DNA from: Limnohabitans sp. Rim8
GTDB taxonomy: Bacteria; Pseudomonadota; Gammaproteobacteria; Burkholderiales; Burkholderiaceae_C
Reading direction: 5' to 3'
NCBI RefSeq assembly: GCF_945869175.1
Contig: NZ_CAMBNZ010000007.1
Span: forward strand, 1 to 58,013
DNA length: 58,013 nt
Every line of letters begins with the position of its first letter. Within the stretch, counting starts at the first letter, position 1. The translations under genes and the position numbers were made by a program. The notes beneath the pieces were generated by a model. The model had not been told where the DNA came from. It did no database searches and worked only from the letters and a program-made list of their open reading frames with translations. Below, piece after piece: positions 44,743-52,613 of this stretch.

Positions 44743-44876
44743 AACACCGCTCCCTGAAACGCTGGGGGCCTGAGTCGTTTTCGGCGTCTCCTGTGCCTTT
44801 GTGCCCCGCTTGATGGGGTTTGCCGTACGCACGGTCTGTGCCCATTCATTTGTTCGATAACCACCAGGAGTGATCC
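44743..44876 (+). promoter_or_regulatory. Intergenic leader between DUF2946 copy 1 and the copper chaperone
   Basis: This 134-base stretch is the likely place of Rho-dependent termination if copy 1 works like CruR. It holds a small hairpin (CCCC at 44804-44807 with GGGG at 44815-44818) and ends with AGGAG before ATG 44877. No intrinsic terminator or sigma-70 promoter is obvious. Confidence 0.5.
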
Positions 44877-45356
44877 ATGTCCCGTCCCGCTTTGTCTGTG
44901 TCAGCCCTTGTTTTGGCCATGACCGTGTCCTTGGCTGCCCAAGCTCAGGTCACTGTGAAAGACGCCTGGGTGCGGGCCACCGTGCCCCAGCAAAAGGCCA
45001 CCGGGGCCTTCATGCAGCTGCAGTCGGCGCAAGACGCCAAGCTGCTGTCGGCCCAATCGCCCGTGGCGGGTGTGGTCGAGGTGCACGAAATGGCCATGGA
45101 CGGCGGCGTCATGAAAATGCGCGCGGTGCCCAGCTTGGCTTTGCCCGCAGGCAAAGCAGTGGACCTCAAGCCCGGCGGTTACCACGTCATGTTGATGGAC
45201 CTGAAAGGCCAAGTCAAGGACGGTGACACCGTGCCGGTGACCTTGGTCGTGGAAGGCAAAGACGGCAAGCGCCAATCGGTCGAACTGAAAGTGCCCGCCC
45301 GCACCGCCGCTGCACCGGCCATGAACCATGGCGCAGGCCAGATGCACAAACACTGA
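44877..45356 (+). CDS. PCu(A)C periplasmic copper chaperone
   Basis: The 159-residue protein has a signal peptide (cleavage near AAQAQ, residue 23) and a complete copper-binding motif H-X10-M-X21-H-X-M: H70, M81, H103 and M105. The C-terminal tail is rich in His and Met (MNHGAGQMHKH) and may bind a second copper. PCu(A)C proteins hand Cu(I) to the CuA or CuB site of cytochrome c oxidase, sometimes with Sco. A second DUF2946 gene begins 30 bases downstream. Confidence 0.95.
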   Translation: MSRPALSVSALVLAMTVSLAAQAQVTVKDAWVRATVPQQKATGAFMQLQSAQDAKLLSAQSPVAGVVEVHEMAMDGGVMKMRAVPSLALPAGKAVDLKPGGYHVMLMDLKGQVKDGDTVPVTLVVEGKDGKRQSVELKVPARTAAAPAMNHGAGQMHKH

Positions 45357-45386
45357 TCGGTCTGAACGCTGACCACAGATCTGCCC

Positions 45387-45761
45387 ATGCAAACGAATTC
45401 GACCACCACCACGACACAGTTGCGCCGCTTGGCCCGCTTTGTGCTGGTCTGGTACGTGTTGTTTGTGGGGGTGTCGGTTTTGGCGGCCACGCTGCAGCCT
45501 AAAACCATGGACGTGGTGTGCTCCAGCATGGGCCTTATGAAAGTGGTGGTGCAAGGCAAGGGCGGTGACGCTCAGGTCCGAAGCAGCATGGACTGCCCGC
45601 TGTGCGCACATGCCACGCCCGCTCTGCCGCCGCCCACGGTGGCCGCTCTGGCCCTTGTGCCCGATGCCCGTTCGCACATCGTGCAGCGTCTGCCCGAGGC
45701 CGTGCTGATCGCACGCACGGCCCCGCCTTTGCCCTCTCGCGGGCCGCCTGTTTCGAATTGA
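45387..45761 (+). CDS. DUF2946 protein, CruR-type copper-sensing upstream ORF (copy 2)
   Basis: The 124-residue paralogue of copy 1 has the same layout: hydrophobic segment FVLVWYVLFVGVSVLAATLQP, CXXC in DCPLCAH and a C-terminal RGPP at 45738-45749, seven residues from the end. RTAPP occurs a few residues before. RGPP differs by one residue from the RAPP arrest motif of CruR, so stalling may be weaker or tuned differently. The gene heads the TonB receptor, beta-propeller and thioredoxin genes. Its own stop is 96 bases before the receptor ATG, where alternative hairpins lie. Confidence 0.83.
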   Translation: MQTNSTTTTTQLRRLARFVLVWYVLFVGVSVLAATLQPKTMDVVCSSMGLMKVVVQGKGGDAQVRSSMDCPLCAHATPALPPPTVAALALVPDARSHIVQRLPEAVLIARTAPPLPSRGPPVSN

Positions 45762-45779
45762 TCCTTGTTGAACCGGACT

Positions 45780-45835
45780 GAACACCGCCAGGTGTTCGGC
45801 GCTTCTTGTCACTGTGGCCCTGTGTGCTGGCGGTG
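45780..45835 (+). promoter_or_regulatory. Alternative hairpins before the TonB receptor gene
   Basis: GAACACC (45780-45786) and GGTGTTC (45791-45797) form a 7-pair stem with loop GCCA. CACCGCCAG (45783-45791) and CTGGCGGTG (45827-45835) form a 9-pair perfect long-range stem. The two share bases and cannot exist together. They lie between the DUF2946 stop and the receptor start, where Rho or ribosome position could choose between them. No T tract follows either. Confidence 0.6.
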
Positions 45836-45857
45836 ATTGATCGATTTGAAACTTGCC

Positions 45858-47987
45858 ATGAAAAATACCCTCTCTCTTTCTCCTTTGTCTTTGGCCGTGT
45901 TCGGCCTGTTCGCCAGCCTGAGTGGCCACGCTGTAGCCCAAACTTCAACGGCGCTGGACACCATCGTGGTATCGGGTTCGCGCTCGGCAACCAAACTGTC
46001 CGAAACCCCTGTGTCGATTGGCTCGGTCAGTCGCGCCCAGTGGGACGCCGACAAGCCCAAATCGGTGGGTGAGATCATCAACCGCATTCCCGGTGTGCAT
46101 TGGAACGATCTGGGCAACGAGCAGCACAGCATGGCCATTCGCCAGCCCATCAGCACCAACGCGGTGTACCAGTATCTGGAAGACGGCATCCCGATTCGTC
46201 CCCTCGGTGTGTTCAACCACAACGCGCTGAACGAAAACAACATGAACGGCTCGGGCGGTGTCGAGGTGGTCAAGGGCGCTGCATCTTCCCTGTACGGCAG
46301 CAACGCTGTGGGCGGGGCGGTCAACTTTTTGACGCAACGCGCTTCCCGCATGCCCACCGGCTATGTGGGCATTCGACACGACAACACCGATGGGTTCACC
46401 CGCGTGGACTCTGGCGCGAGCAACACCTGGGGCGATCTGGGCTTGCGTTTCTCGCACTACAGCTCGCAGCGTGACACCCACAACTGGCAGCAGTACAGTG
46501 GGGGCAAAAAGGACTCGTTCACCCTGCGTGGCGACTACAACCTGAACGACAAATCCTGGTTGCGTGCATCGCTGGTGCACACCAACCTGGACTCGGACAC
46601 ACCCGGCAGCTTGTTTGAAAACGACTTCCGTACCAACCCGGGCAAAAGCATCAACACCTTCACCTGGCGCAAAGACAAAACCACCCGCGCCAACTTGGCG
46701 TGGGAAGGCGAAACCACCCAAGGCGGCTTGACCACGGTGACGCTGTTCGCGCGCAACAACGACCATGGCCAGTTGCCTAACTACACCATCTCGGGGTGCT
46801 CGGGCGCAAGCTGCAAAGGCACCTTGAACAACAACCATGTGGAGTCGTTGGGCGTGGATGTGAAGCACGAGCAAAAGTTCGATTGGCTGCGTGCCCGCCT
46901 GGTCACAGGCGTCTACATTGACCGCAGCCAGAACGACTATGTGTCGGACAACTTGGCCGTGGTGCGCGATCTGCCCACCGGCCGTTACATGAGCTACACC
47001 TTGAACAGCGTGGCCAACCCCAGTGGTGTGCGCAACTACGGCGCGGGCATTGCCAACGATGCTGCTTTTGCACAATTGGAATTCAGCCCGAGCGAGCAAA
47101 TCCGTGTGGTGGCAGGTGGCCGTTATGACAGCATTCGCTACGACTTCAAGAACAACTTGACACCCGGTGCCAACTACGGCGCTGCCAACGAGGTGCGCAG
47201 TTTTGCCAAGTTCAGCCCCAAGTTGGGCGCGACCTACGCGATCAGCCCCAGCAGCAGCCTTTACAGCAACTTGAGCATGGGCTTCACACCACCCGAAGTC
47301 AGCCAGCTTTACGGCAAGACGGCCATTCCAGAATTGAACTCGGCCACCTATGACAACGTCGAAGTGGGCTGGCGCGCCTTGTTGGCCTCTGGCATCCGTT
47401 TGGACTCTGCGCTGTACCAACTCAGCGGCAAAGACACCATCGTGTCTTACACCTCGGACATTGGAAACAGCTTCAACAAGAACGCAGGCAACACGCGCAG
47501 CCGGGGCTTGGAGTTGAGCCTGAATCAAGATCTGCGTGAATGGGACTGGCGCGTCGGTGCGACCTGGGCCGAACACACCTTTGTGTCTTACCGTGTGAGC
47601 GACAAAGTGGGTGCGATCGAAGACTATTCGGGCAAAGACATGCCGCAGGCCCCCAACCACACCATCACGGCCCAAGTCGGTTGGAAATTCACACCGGTAT
47701 CGCGCGTGGCCTTGGGACTGGTCAAGCAAGGCAGCTACTGGATGAACAACGCCAATACAGTGCGTTACGCGGGCCACACGCTACTCAACCTGACGGCCAC
47801 CCACAAGTTGGGCGATGGCTGGGAGGTTTGGGGCCAAGTGCGCAACCTGACCGACAAGCTGTATTCGGACAACGCGTCCAGCAACTACAAAAGCGGCGCT
47901 TACACACCCAACACACAAAACACCTACGCCGCAGGTGCGCCACGCAGCGTCATGTTGGGCCTGACCAAATCTTTTGGTCAACGTTGA
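45858..47987 (+). CDS. TonB-dependent outer-membrane receptor, putative copper uptake
   Basis: The 709-residue protein has a signal peptide (cleavage near GHAVAQ, residue 28), a TonB box-like LDTIVVSGSR, a plug domain (SVGEIINRIPGVHWNDLG, GGVEVVKGAASSLYGSNAVGGAVNF) and a 22-strand barrel ending in the aromatic-poor FGQR. Known copper receptors of this class include OprC, NosA and Bordetella BfrG. The copper assignment rests on the two DUF2946 genes and the PCu(A)C gene beside it. The loop pair SGCSGASCKG near residue 320 gives two cysteines that could bind copper. Heme or a siderophore is not excluded. Confidence 0.88.
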   Translation: MKNTLSLSPLSLAVFGLFASLSGHAVAQTSTALDTIVVSGSRSATKLSETPVSIGSVSRAQWDADKPKSVGEIINRIPGVHWNDLGNEQHSMAIRQPISTNAVYQYLEDGIPIRPLGVFNHNALNENNMNGSGGVEVVKGAASSLYGSNAVGGAVNFLTQRASRMPTGYVGIRHDNTDGFTRVDSGASNTWGDLGLRFSHYSSQRDTHNWQQYSGGKKDSFTLRGDYNLNDKSWLRASLVHTNLDSDTPGSLFENDFRTNPGKSINTFTWRKDKTTRANLAWEGETTQGGLTTVTLFARNNDHGQLPNYTISGCSGASCKGTLNNNHVESLGVDVKHEQKFDWLRARLVTGVYIDRSQNDYVSDNLAVVRDLPTGRYMSYTLNSVANPSGVRNYGAGIANDAAFAQLEFSPSEQIRVVAGGRYDSIRYDFKNNLTPGANYGAANEVRSFAKFSPKLGATYAISPSSSLYSNLSMGFTPPEVSQLYGKTAIPELNSATYDNVEVGWRALLASGIRLDSALYQLSGKDTIVSYTSDIGNSFNKNAGNTRSRGLELSLNQDLREWDWRVGATWAEHTFVSYRVSDKVGAIEDYSGKDMPQAPNHTITAQVGWKFTPVSRVALGLVKQGSYWMNNANTVRYAGHTLLNLTATHKLGDGWEVWGQVRNLTDKLYSDNASSNYKSGAYTPNTQNTYAAGAPRSVMLGLTKSFGQR

Positions 47988-47997
47988 CGTGAAGTCT

Positions 47998-48041
47998 GGC
48001 TGGCGATGATTTGTTAAAAAGTAACCATGAATTCGCCAGCC
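47998..48041 (+). promoter_or_regulatory. Inverted repeat after the receptor gene
   Basis: GGCTGGCGA (47998-48006) and TCGCCAGCC (48033-48041) are perfect 9-base arms around a 26-base AT-rich loop, followed by TTTAATT. It could act as a weak terminator or partial attenuator between the receptor gene and the beta-propeller gene. The right arm overlaps a 17-codon ORF. Confidence 0.55.
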
Positions 48042-48080
48042 TTTAATTCAATCTCCCGAATTTGTGAGAAAAGCCCATGA
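48027..48080 (+). CDS. Possible 17-codon leader ORF overlapping the beta-propeller gene start
   Basis: ATG 48027 opens MNSPAFNSISRICEKSP and stops with TGA at 48078-48080, overlapping ATG 48077 of the next gene (ATGA). The ribosome site is weak (AAAAAG 7 bases upstream), so translation is unproven. If read, it would couple translation to the downstream gene. Confidence 0.3.
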   Translation: MNSPAFNSISRICEKSP

Positions 48081-49318
48081 AAATATTGAACCGTTGGTGT
48101 GCCGTGTGGGGCCTGGTAATGGCTGGGTTGTTTATGCTGCCGCAGGCTGGGGCGCAAGTTGCTGCCAAGGATGCCAGCCAACTTGCTGCGACTTCACAGC
48201 ATCGCCATCAACGCCCGCAACTGGCCATAGGCGCAGCCATTGCACCCGATGGCCATTTGTGGGTGGTGGGTTTGAATGCGCTAGCGCAACTGTTTGTGCA
48301 AAGCACGCCTTTGGGCGGCGCTCTGCAGTGGAGCGAAGCACGCATCTTGAACACCGGAGCCGACCCGATTGCGGCCGATGGCGAGAGCCGCCCAAAAATA
48401 GTGTTTGGCCCCCAAGGCTGGGCGGTGATCAGTTACACCATGCCATTGGCCAAACCCTACACGGGCTTCATTCGCATGCTGCGCAGCAGCGATGGCGGGC
48501 AAACATTCAGTGCGCCTTTCACCGTGCACCAGGATCGGCAAGAAATCACCCACCGTTTTGATTCGGTGGCCTTTGACGCGCAAGGTGTTTTGCACACACT
48601 GTGGGTGGACAAGCGCGATCAGCCCCCCAAGGGCTCGGCACAAAAATATGCGGGTGCCGCGATTTACCGCAACGAGTCCAAGGACGGCGGTATGACCTTT
48701 GGCCCCGACACCAAGCTGGCCGATCATTCGTGCGAGTGCTGCCGCATCGGCTTGGCACGCAATCCGCAAGGGCAGTTGCAAGCCACTTGGCGGCATGTGT
48801 TCGACAGCAGCACGCGAGACCATGCTTTTGCCAGCGTAGGTGCCCCAGCTAATCGCATCACCCGCAGCACGCACGACGACTGGCAGATCAATGCTTGCCC
48901 GCACCATGGACCTGGATTGGCGCTCAATGCAGGCGGCCATCCAACGGGTTACCACACGGTCTGGTTTGGCATCCGCAAAGTGAATGGTCAAGACCAAGCC
49001 GCTGTGCGCTATGCCCGCCTCAATACGCAAGGTGAGCCGCTGACCGAGACTGTGCGGGTATTGCCCGATGCGCGTGCCGAGCATGCCGATGTGCTGGCCG
49101 ATGGCCCCAACGTCGCCTTGGTCTGGCGCAGCAGCGAAGGCGCGCAGACCACACTCAAGGCCTGGCTGTCGACCGATGGCGGGCAAAAGTTCACCCTCAA
49201 AACCCTGGGCCAAACCACGGGTTACAACGACCACCCCCGTCTGGCCCAAAGCGGTGACAAGATGGTGGTCATTTGGCGCACCCACCAGGAGATCCAGGTT
49301 CATGACATCGTTTTTTAA
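48077..49318 (+). CDS. Secreted BNR/Asp-box beta-propeller protein with CECC motif
   Basis: The 413-residue protein has a signal peptide (MLPQAGAQ, cleavage near residue 27) and three Asp-box turns typical of sialidase-type propellers: SSDGGQTF, SKDGGMTF and STDGGQKF. The sialidase Arg triad and FRIP motif are not recognisable, so enzyme activity is doubtful. Unusual metal-ligand-like features are C219, C221 and C222 in HSCECCRIG, C274-P-H-H at 274-277, and an N-terminal QHRHQ. The gene overlaps the thioredoxin-like gene and lies in the copper island, so periplasmic copper handling is inferred. Confidence 0.75.
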   Translation: MKILNRWCAVWGLVMAGLFMLPQAGAQVAAKDASQLAATSQHRHQRPQLAIGAAIAPDGHLWVVGLNALAQLFVQSTPLGGALQWSEARILNTGADPIAADGESRPKIVFGPQGWAVISYTMPLAKPYTGFIRMLRSSDGGQTFSAPFTVHQDRQEITHRFDSVAFDAQGVLHTLWVDKRDQPPKGSAQKYAGAAIYRNESKDGGMTFGPDTKLADHSCECCRIGLARNPQGQLQATWRHVFDSSTRDHAFASVGAPANRITRSTHDDWQINACPHHGPGLALNAGGHPTGYHTVWFGIRKVNGQDQAAVRYARLNTQGEPLTETVRVLPDARAEHADVLADGPNVALVWRSSEGAQTTLKAWLSTDGGQKFTLKTLGQTTGYNDHPRLAQSGDKMVVIWRTHQEIQVHDIVF

Positions 49319-49838
49319 ACCCGCAGTGGCCCTTTTGGTGCTGGGATTCGCATGTGCCTCCCAGGCGCTGGCCCAGGCATCGAATCCTGCATCGTCACAC
49401 GCCCACCACGGTGCCCCACACAATGCTGGCGCGCTCAAGGGCAGTGTGTTGCCTTTTGACGAAAAAATCTGGGTGCAGTTGCTCACGCAAGGCCCGCGTC
49501 CTGCGGCCTATTTGTTCACCACCTCGTATTGCAGCACCTGCCCCGCTGCTTTTGCGGTGTTGCATGACGCGGTCAAAAAACGGGCGACCCAACCCCCCTT
49601 GAACGCGGTCATGATGGACGTCTTGGGCCCGCAGGCGCTGCGTCACGCCAAGCACTTCAAAGGCATGACGCAGATGTACGCCTTTGATGGTTTTGAGCCC
49701 GCGATCCGCCAAGCCGTCGACCCCAATTGGCCCAATGTCACGCCTTACGTGGTCTTGGTCGACCGCAAGGGGCAGGCACAACGGGTCATTGGCCCCCCCC
49801 CACCGGAGATGCTCCGGCGCTGGTTGGCTGCCCACTGA
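49302..49838 (+). CDS. Thioredoxin-fold periplasmic protein with CXXC and His-rich N-terminus
   Basis: The 178-residue protein has a signal peptide (SQALAQA, cleavage near residue 25), a His-rich stretch HAHHGAPHNAG (residues 33-43) and a thioredoxin-like domain with C77-S-T-C80 in LFTTSYCSTCPAA, followed by NVTPYVVLVDRKGQAQRVIGP. This resembles TlpA/SCO-type reductases that reduce disulfides or insert copper. It overlaps the beta-propeller gene by 17 bases, so it is co-translated with it. It may keep the CECC or CXXC sites of its neighbours reduced, which is inference. Confidence 0.8.
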   Translation: MTSFFKPAVALLVLGFACASQALAQASNPASSHAHHGAPHNAGALKGSVLPFDEKIWVQLLTQGPRPAAYLFTTSYCSTCPAAFAVLHDAVKKRATQPPLNAVMMDVLGPQALRHAKHFKGMTQMYAFDGFEPAIRQAVDPNWPNVTPYVVLVDRKGQAQRVIGPPPPEMLRRWLAAH

Positions 49839-49898
49839 AAGCTGAACCTTGTGGGCTTGATAGATGTTTTTTGCATTAGAAAATAGAAAAACAGTTGT

Positions 49899-49926
49899 TT
49901 GAGTTTTAAAGAGTGGCTTCCACAAT
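49899..49926 (+). promoter_or_regulatory. Promoter of the first sulfate-binding protein gene
   Basis: TTGAGT (49899-49904), 16 bases, CACAAT (49921-49926) fits a sigma-70 promoter 44 bases before ATG 49970. The stretch TTTGAG-TT-A-G-G-GGC-CCACAAT matches the promoter at 51546-51573. AT-rich DNA upstream (49865-49895) is a likely activator region, for which CysB would be the expected regulator. Confidence 0.6.
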
Positions 49927-49969
49927 CCATTCCATCTGCTTTTTGATGTGAATGTTCTGGAGTCTGCTC

Positions 49970-50980
49970 ATGAAAACAAACCGCCGTTTCTTCCACCTGG
50001 TCGCGATCGTTGCATTGTCATTCAGCGGCTGGGTCGCCCAGGCCCAAGCCCCAGTCAGCCTGCTCAACGTCTCTTACGACCCCACCCGAGAGCTGTACGT
50101 CGAATTCAACAAGGCCTTTGCCGCCCACTGGAAAGCCAAAACCGGTCAAGACCTGAGCTTCAAGCAGTCGCATGGCGGCTCGGGCAAACAAGCCCGCTCC
50201 ATCATCGACGGGCTGGACGCCGATGTGGCCACCCTGGCCCTGGCCGGTGACACGGACGCGCTGCACAAAAACGGCAACCTGATCCCCAAAGACTGGCAAA
50301 AGCGCCTGCCGCACAACAGCTCACCTTACACCTCGACCATTGTCTTGGTGGTGCGCCAAGGCAACCCCAAAGGCATCAAGGACTGGGACGACCTGGTCAA
50401 GCCCGGCATCAGCGTGATCACGCCCAACCCCAAAACATCGGGCGGTGCACGGTGGAACTTCCTGGCCGCTTGGGAATTTGCCAAGCGCAAATACGGCAAC
50501 GAAGCCAAAGCCAAAGACTTTGTGGCCGCGCTCTACAAAAACGTGCCCGTGCTCGACACTGGGGCCCGTGGCTCCTCCATCACCTTTGCCCAGCGTGCCC
50601 AAGGTGATGTGTTCATCAGTTGGGAAAACGAAGCCAACCTGCTGGAAAAAGAATTCGGCAGCAAGATCGACGTGGTCTATCCGTCCATCAGCATCTTGGC
50701 CGAGCCGGCCGTGACCGTGGTCGACAAAAACGTGGACAAAAAAGGCACCCGCGCTGTGGCGCAGGCCTATTTGGAATACCTCTACACCGACGAAGGCCAG
50801 GACATTGCGGGCAAGAACTTCTACCGCCCGATCTCGCCCAAGGCCCAAGCAAAATACGCCAAGCAGTTCCCCAAATTGAACCTGTTCACCATTGAGCAAG
50901 CCTTTGGTGGCTGGGAAAAAGCCGACAAAGCCCACTTTGCCGATGGCGCCAGCTTTGACCAGATTTACACCAAAAAATGA
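49970..50980 (+). CDS. Sulfate/thiosulfate ABC transporter substrate-binding protein (first copy)
   Basis: The 336-residue protein has a signal peptide (WVAQAQA, cleavage near residue 26) and the Sbp/CysP pattern: [48 protein letters not shown] and [16 protein letters not shown]. It binds sulfate or thiosulfate in the periplasm. GGAG 7 bases before ATG 49970 is the ribosome site. It is separated by a small acidic protein gene from a second binding protein and the cysTWA genes, and has its own promoter. Confidence 0.93.
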   Translation: MKTNRRFFHLVAIVALSFSGWVAQAQAPVSLLNVSYDPTRELYVEFNKAFAAHWKAKTGQDLSFKQSHGGSGKQARSIIDGLDADVATLALAGDTDALHKNGNLIPKDWQKRLPHNSSPYTSTIVLVVRQGNPKGIKDWDDLVKPGISVITPNPKTSGGARWNFLAAWEFAKRKYGNEAKAKDFVAALYKNVPVLDTGARGSSITFAQRAQGDVFISWENEANLLEKEFGSKIDVVYPSISILAEPAVTVVDKNVDKKGTRAVAQAYLEYLYTDEGQDIAGKNFYRPISPKAQAKYAKQFPKLNLFTIEQAFGGWEKADKAHFADGASFDQIYTKK

Positions 50981-51110
50981 TCCGACTTTGCGTTCACTGT
51001 GGTCAGTGGGCGCTGTCGCCATATCGCCATATGGTTGTCACTGTCCATACTTGTCCATGTTGGAAGCTGGAATTCGGCATTTGCCGATCAACACTTTCAA
51101 GGGGTACAGC

Positions 51111-51404
51111 ATGACGAACGACATTCAAAACGAAGCCGAACACGAACATGACGATCTGTTGGACGACGAATTTGTCAGTATTTCTCAGTGCCACGCTTTG
51201 GCCGCGCAGCACTTTTTGGAAGCTGCCAAGCAGCATGGTTTGGCCGCCGAAGCCTACGACGCTGGCAACTTGTACGAAACCCACCGCCGTGGCTACTTGG
51301 CTTACCGCAACCAATTGCTCGCCACCCAGTATGCTGAAATGGCCGCCATCGATGAGGACGACGAGGAGTTTGACGACGAGCGCTCGGAAGGCGATGCGCA
51401 ATGA
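51111..51404 (+). CDS. Small acidic hypothetical protein between two sulfate-binding protein genes
   Basis: The 97-residue protein is strongly acidic at both ends (EAEHEHDDLLDDEF and IDEDDEEFDDERSEGDAQ). The middle is an amphipathic helix with Tyr and His (ALAAQHFLEAAKQHGLAAEAYDAGNLYETHRRGYLAYRNQ). There is no signal peptide or transmembrane segment. GGGG stands 6 bases before ATG 51111, and a terminator follows. I do not recognise the family. It may be unrelated to sulfate uptake. Confidence 0.7.
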   Translation: MTNDIQNEAEHEHDDLLDDEFVSISQCHALAAQHFLEAAKQHGLAAEAYDAGNLYETHRRGYLAYRNQLLATQYAEMAAIDEDDEEFDDERSEGDAQ

Positions 51405-51460
51405 TCTGAGCCAGTGAATCAGGCCGATGCGTCGGCTTTTGGGCTCAAGGGCCCATCCCA

Positions 51461-51495
51461 AGCCACTGTGTAACTTCGTGCGCAGTGGCTTTTTT
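51461..51495 (+). terminator. Rho-independent terminator after the small acidic protein gene
   Basis: AGCCACTG (51461-51468) and CAGTGGCT (51483-51490) form a perfect 8-pair stem with a 14-base loop, followed by five T residues. It separates the small gene from the second sulfate-binding gene, which has its own promoter 50 bases later. Confidence 0.83.
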
Positions 51496-51545
51496 ATGGC
51501 TATCTATATCTGGATATTGATATAAGCAAACTACAAATGATTCGT

Positions 51546-51573
51546 TTGAGATTCAAGGGAGGGCGCCCACAAT
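51546..51573 (+). promoter_or_regulatory. Promoter of the second sulfate-binding protein / cysTWA operon
   Basis: TTGAGA (51546-51551), 16 bases, CACAAT (51568-51573) lies 39 bases before ATG 51612. Spacing and flanking bases repeat the promoter at 49899-49926. An AT-rich imperfect palindromic stretch upstream (51501-51530, ATATCTGGATATTGATAT) is a candidate activator site. Confidence 0.6.
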
Positions 51574-51611
51574 CGCGCTCTTGACTGAATTTGCAACCGA
51601 TTGGACACCGC

Positions 51612-52604
51612 ATGAAACAACTCTCCCGCATCACTTTGGCGACGGTTTTGGCCTTGTCGGGCCTGACGGTCAGAGCGCAGACTTTGCTCAACGCTTCGTA
51701 CGACGTGGCACGCGAGTTCTACAAAGACTACAACGCCGCATTCGTCGCCAACTACAAAAAAACCACCGGCAAGGACCTCAAAATTGACCAAGCCCACGGT
51801 GGCTCCAGCGCCCAAGCGCGTGCCGTGAACGATGGTTTGGATGCCGATGTGGTGACCATGAACACCACCACCGATGTGGACTTTTTGGCCAGCACGGGCA
51901 TCGTGGCCAAAGACTGGAACAAGCGTTTTGCCAACAACGCATCGCCTACCACCTCGACCATGTTGTTCCTCACACGCAATGGCAACCCCAAAGGCATCAA
52001 GGATTGGGACGATCTGGTCAAGCCCGGCATCAAGGTGATCGTGGTCAACCCCAAAACCGGTGGCAATGGCCGCATGGCCTATTTGGCGGCATGGGGCTAT
52101 GTCAAGAAAAAGGGTGGCTCGGACGCCGATGCGGCTGAATTCGTGAACAAACTCTACAAAAACGTGCCTGTGCTGGCCAAGGGTGGGCGCGATGCGACCA
52201 CCATCTTCTTGCAGCGCAACATCGGCGATGTGTTGGTGACTTTTGAGTCTGAAGTGGTGTCGGTGGACAACGAATTTGGTGCGGGCAAAGTGGATGCGAT
52301 TCACCCCTCCATCAGCATCGTCGCCGAAAACCCGGTGGCTGTGGTGGAACGCACCGTGGCCAAGAAGGGCACGGCCGATCTGGCCAAGGCGTACCTGAAC
52401 TACTTGTATTCAGACGAAGCGCAAGAGATCGCGGCCAAGCACGCTTTGCGTCCGCGCAACCCGACCGTCTTGAAGAAGTATGCCAGCACCTTCAAGCCGA
52501 TCCAGTTGTTCACCGTCAACGAGGTGTTCGGCTCTTTCGCGGATGCCCAAAAAGTGCATTTCAACGATGGTGGTCAGTTCGACAAGATCTACACCGTCAA
52601 ATAA
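51612..52604 (+). CDS. Sulfate ABC transporter substrate-binding protein (second copy)
   Basis: The 330-residue protein has a signal peptide (SGLTVRAQ, cleavage near residue 23) and the Sbp motifs LLNASYDVAREFYKDYNAAF, IDQAHGGSSAQARAVNDGLDADVVT and NPKTGGNGRMAYLAAWGY. It is about as distant from the first copy as sulfate- and thiosulfate-binding paralogues are from each other, so the two may differ in substrate preference. The cysT start is 9 bases after its stop, so this copy is the operon partner of the permease. Confidence 0.93.
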   Translation: MKQLSRITLATVLALSGLTVRAQTLLNASYDVAREFYKDYNAAFVANYKKTTGKDLKIDQAHGGSSAQARAVNDGLDADVVTMNTTTDVDFLASTGIVAKDWNKRFANNASPTTSTMLFLTRNGNPKGIKDWDDLVKPGIKVIVVNPKTGGNGRMAYLAAWGYVKKKGGSDADAAEFVNKLYKNVPVLAKGGRDATTIFLQRNIGDVLVTFESEVVSVDNEFGAGKVDAIHPSISIVAENPVAVVERTVAKKGTADLAKAYLNYLYSDEAQEIAAKHALRPRNPTVLKKYASTFKPIQLFTVNEVFGSFADAQKVHFNDGGQFDKIYTVK

Positions 52605-52613
52605 GTTTTCTCC

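Noticed and set aside
45780-45835. Intrinsic terminator or known riboswitch before the TonB receptor
   Set aside because: Neither stem is followed by a T tract, and I see no conserved core of a known riboswitch class such as cobalamin.
45945-47777. A 610-codon open frame on the minus strand
   Set aside because: It lies wholly opposite the TonB receptor gene and shows no protein family features.
48077-49318. Exo-alpha-sialidase activity for the beta-propeller protein
   Set aside because: Asp boxes alone do not make a sialidase. The FRIP motif and Arg triad are not visible, and the context is copper.
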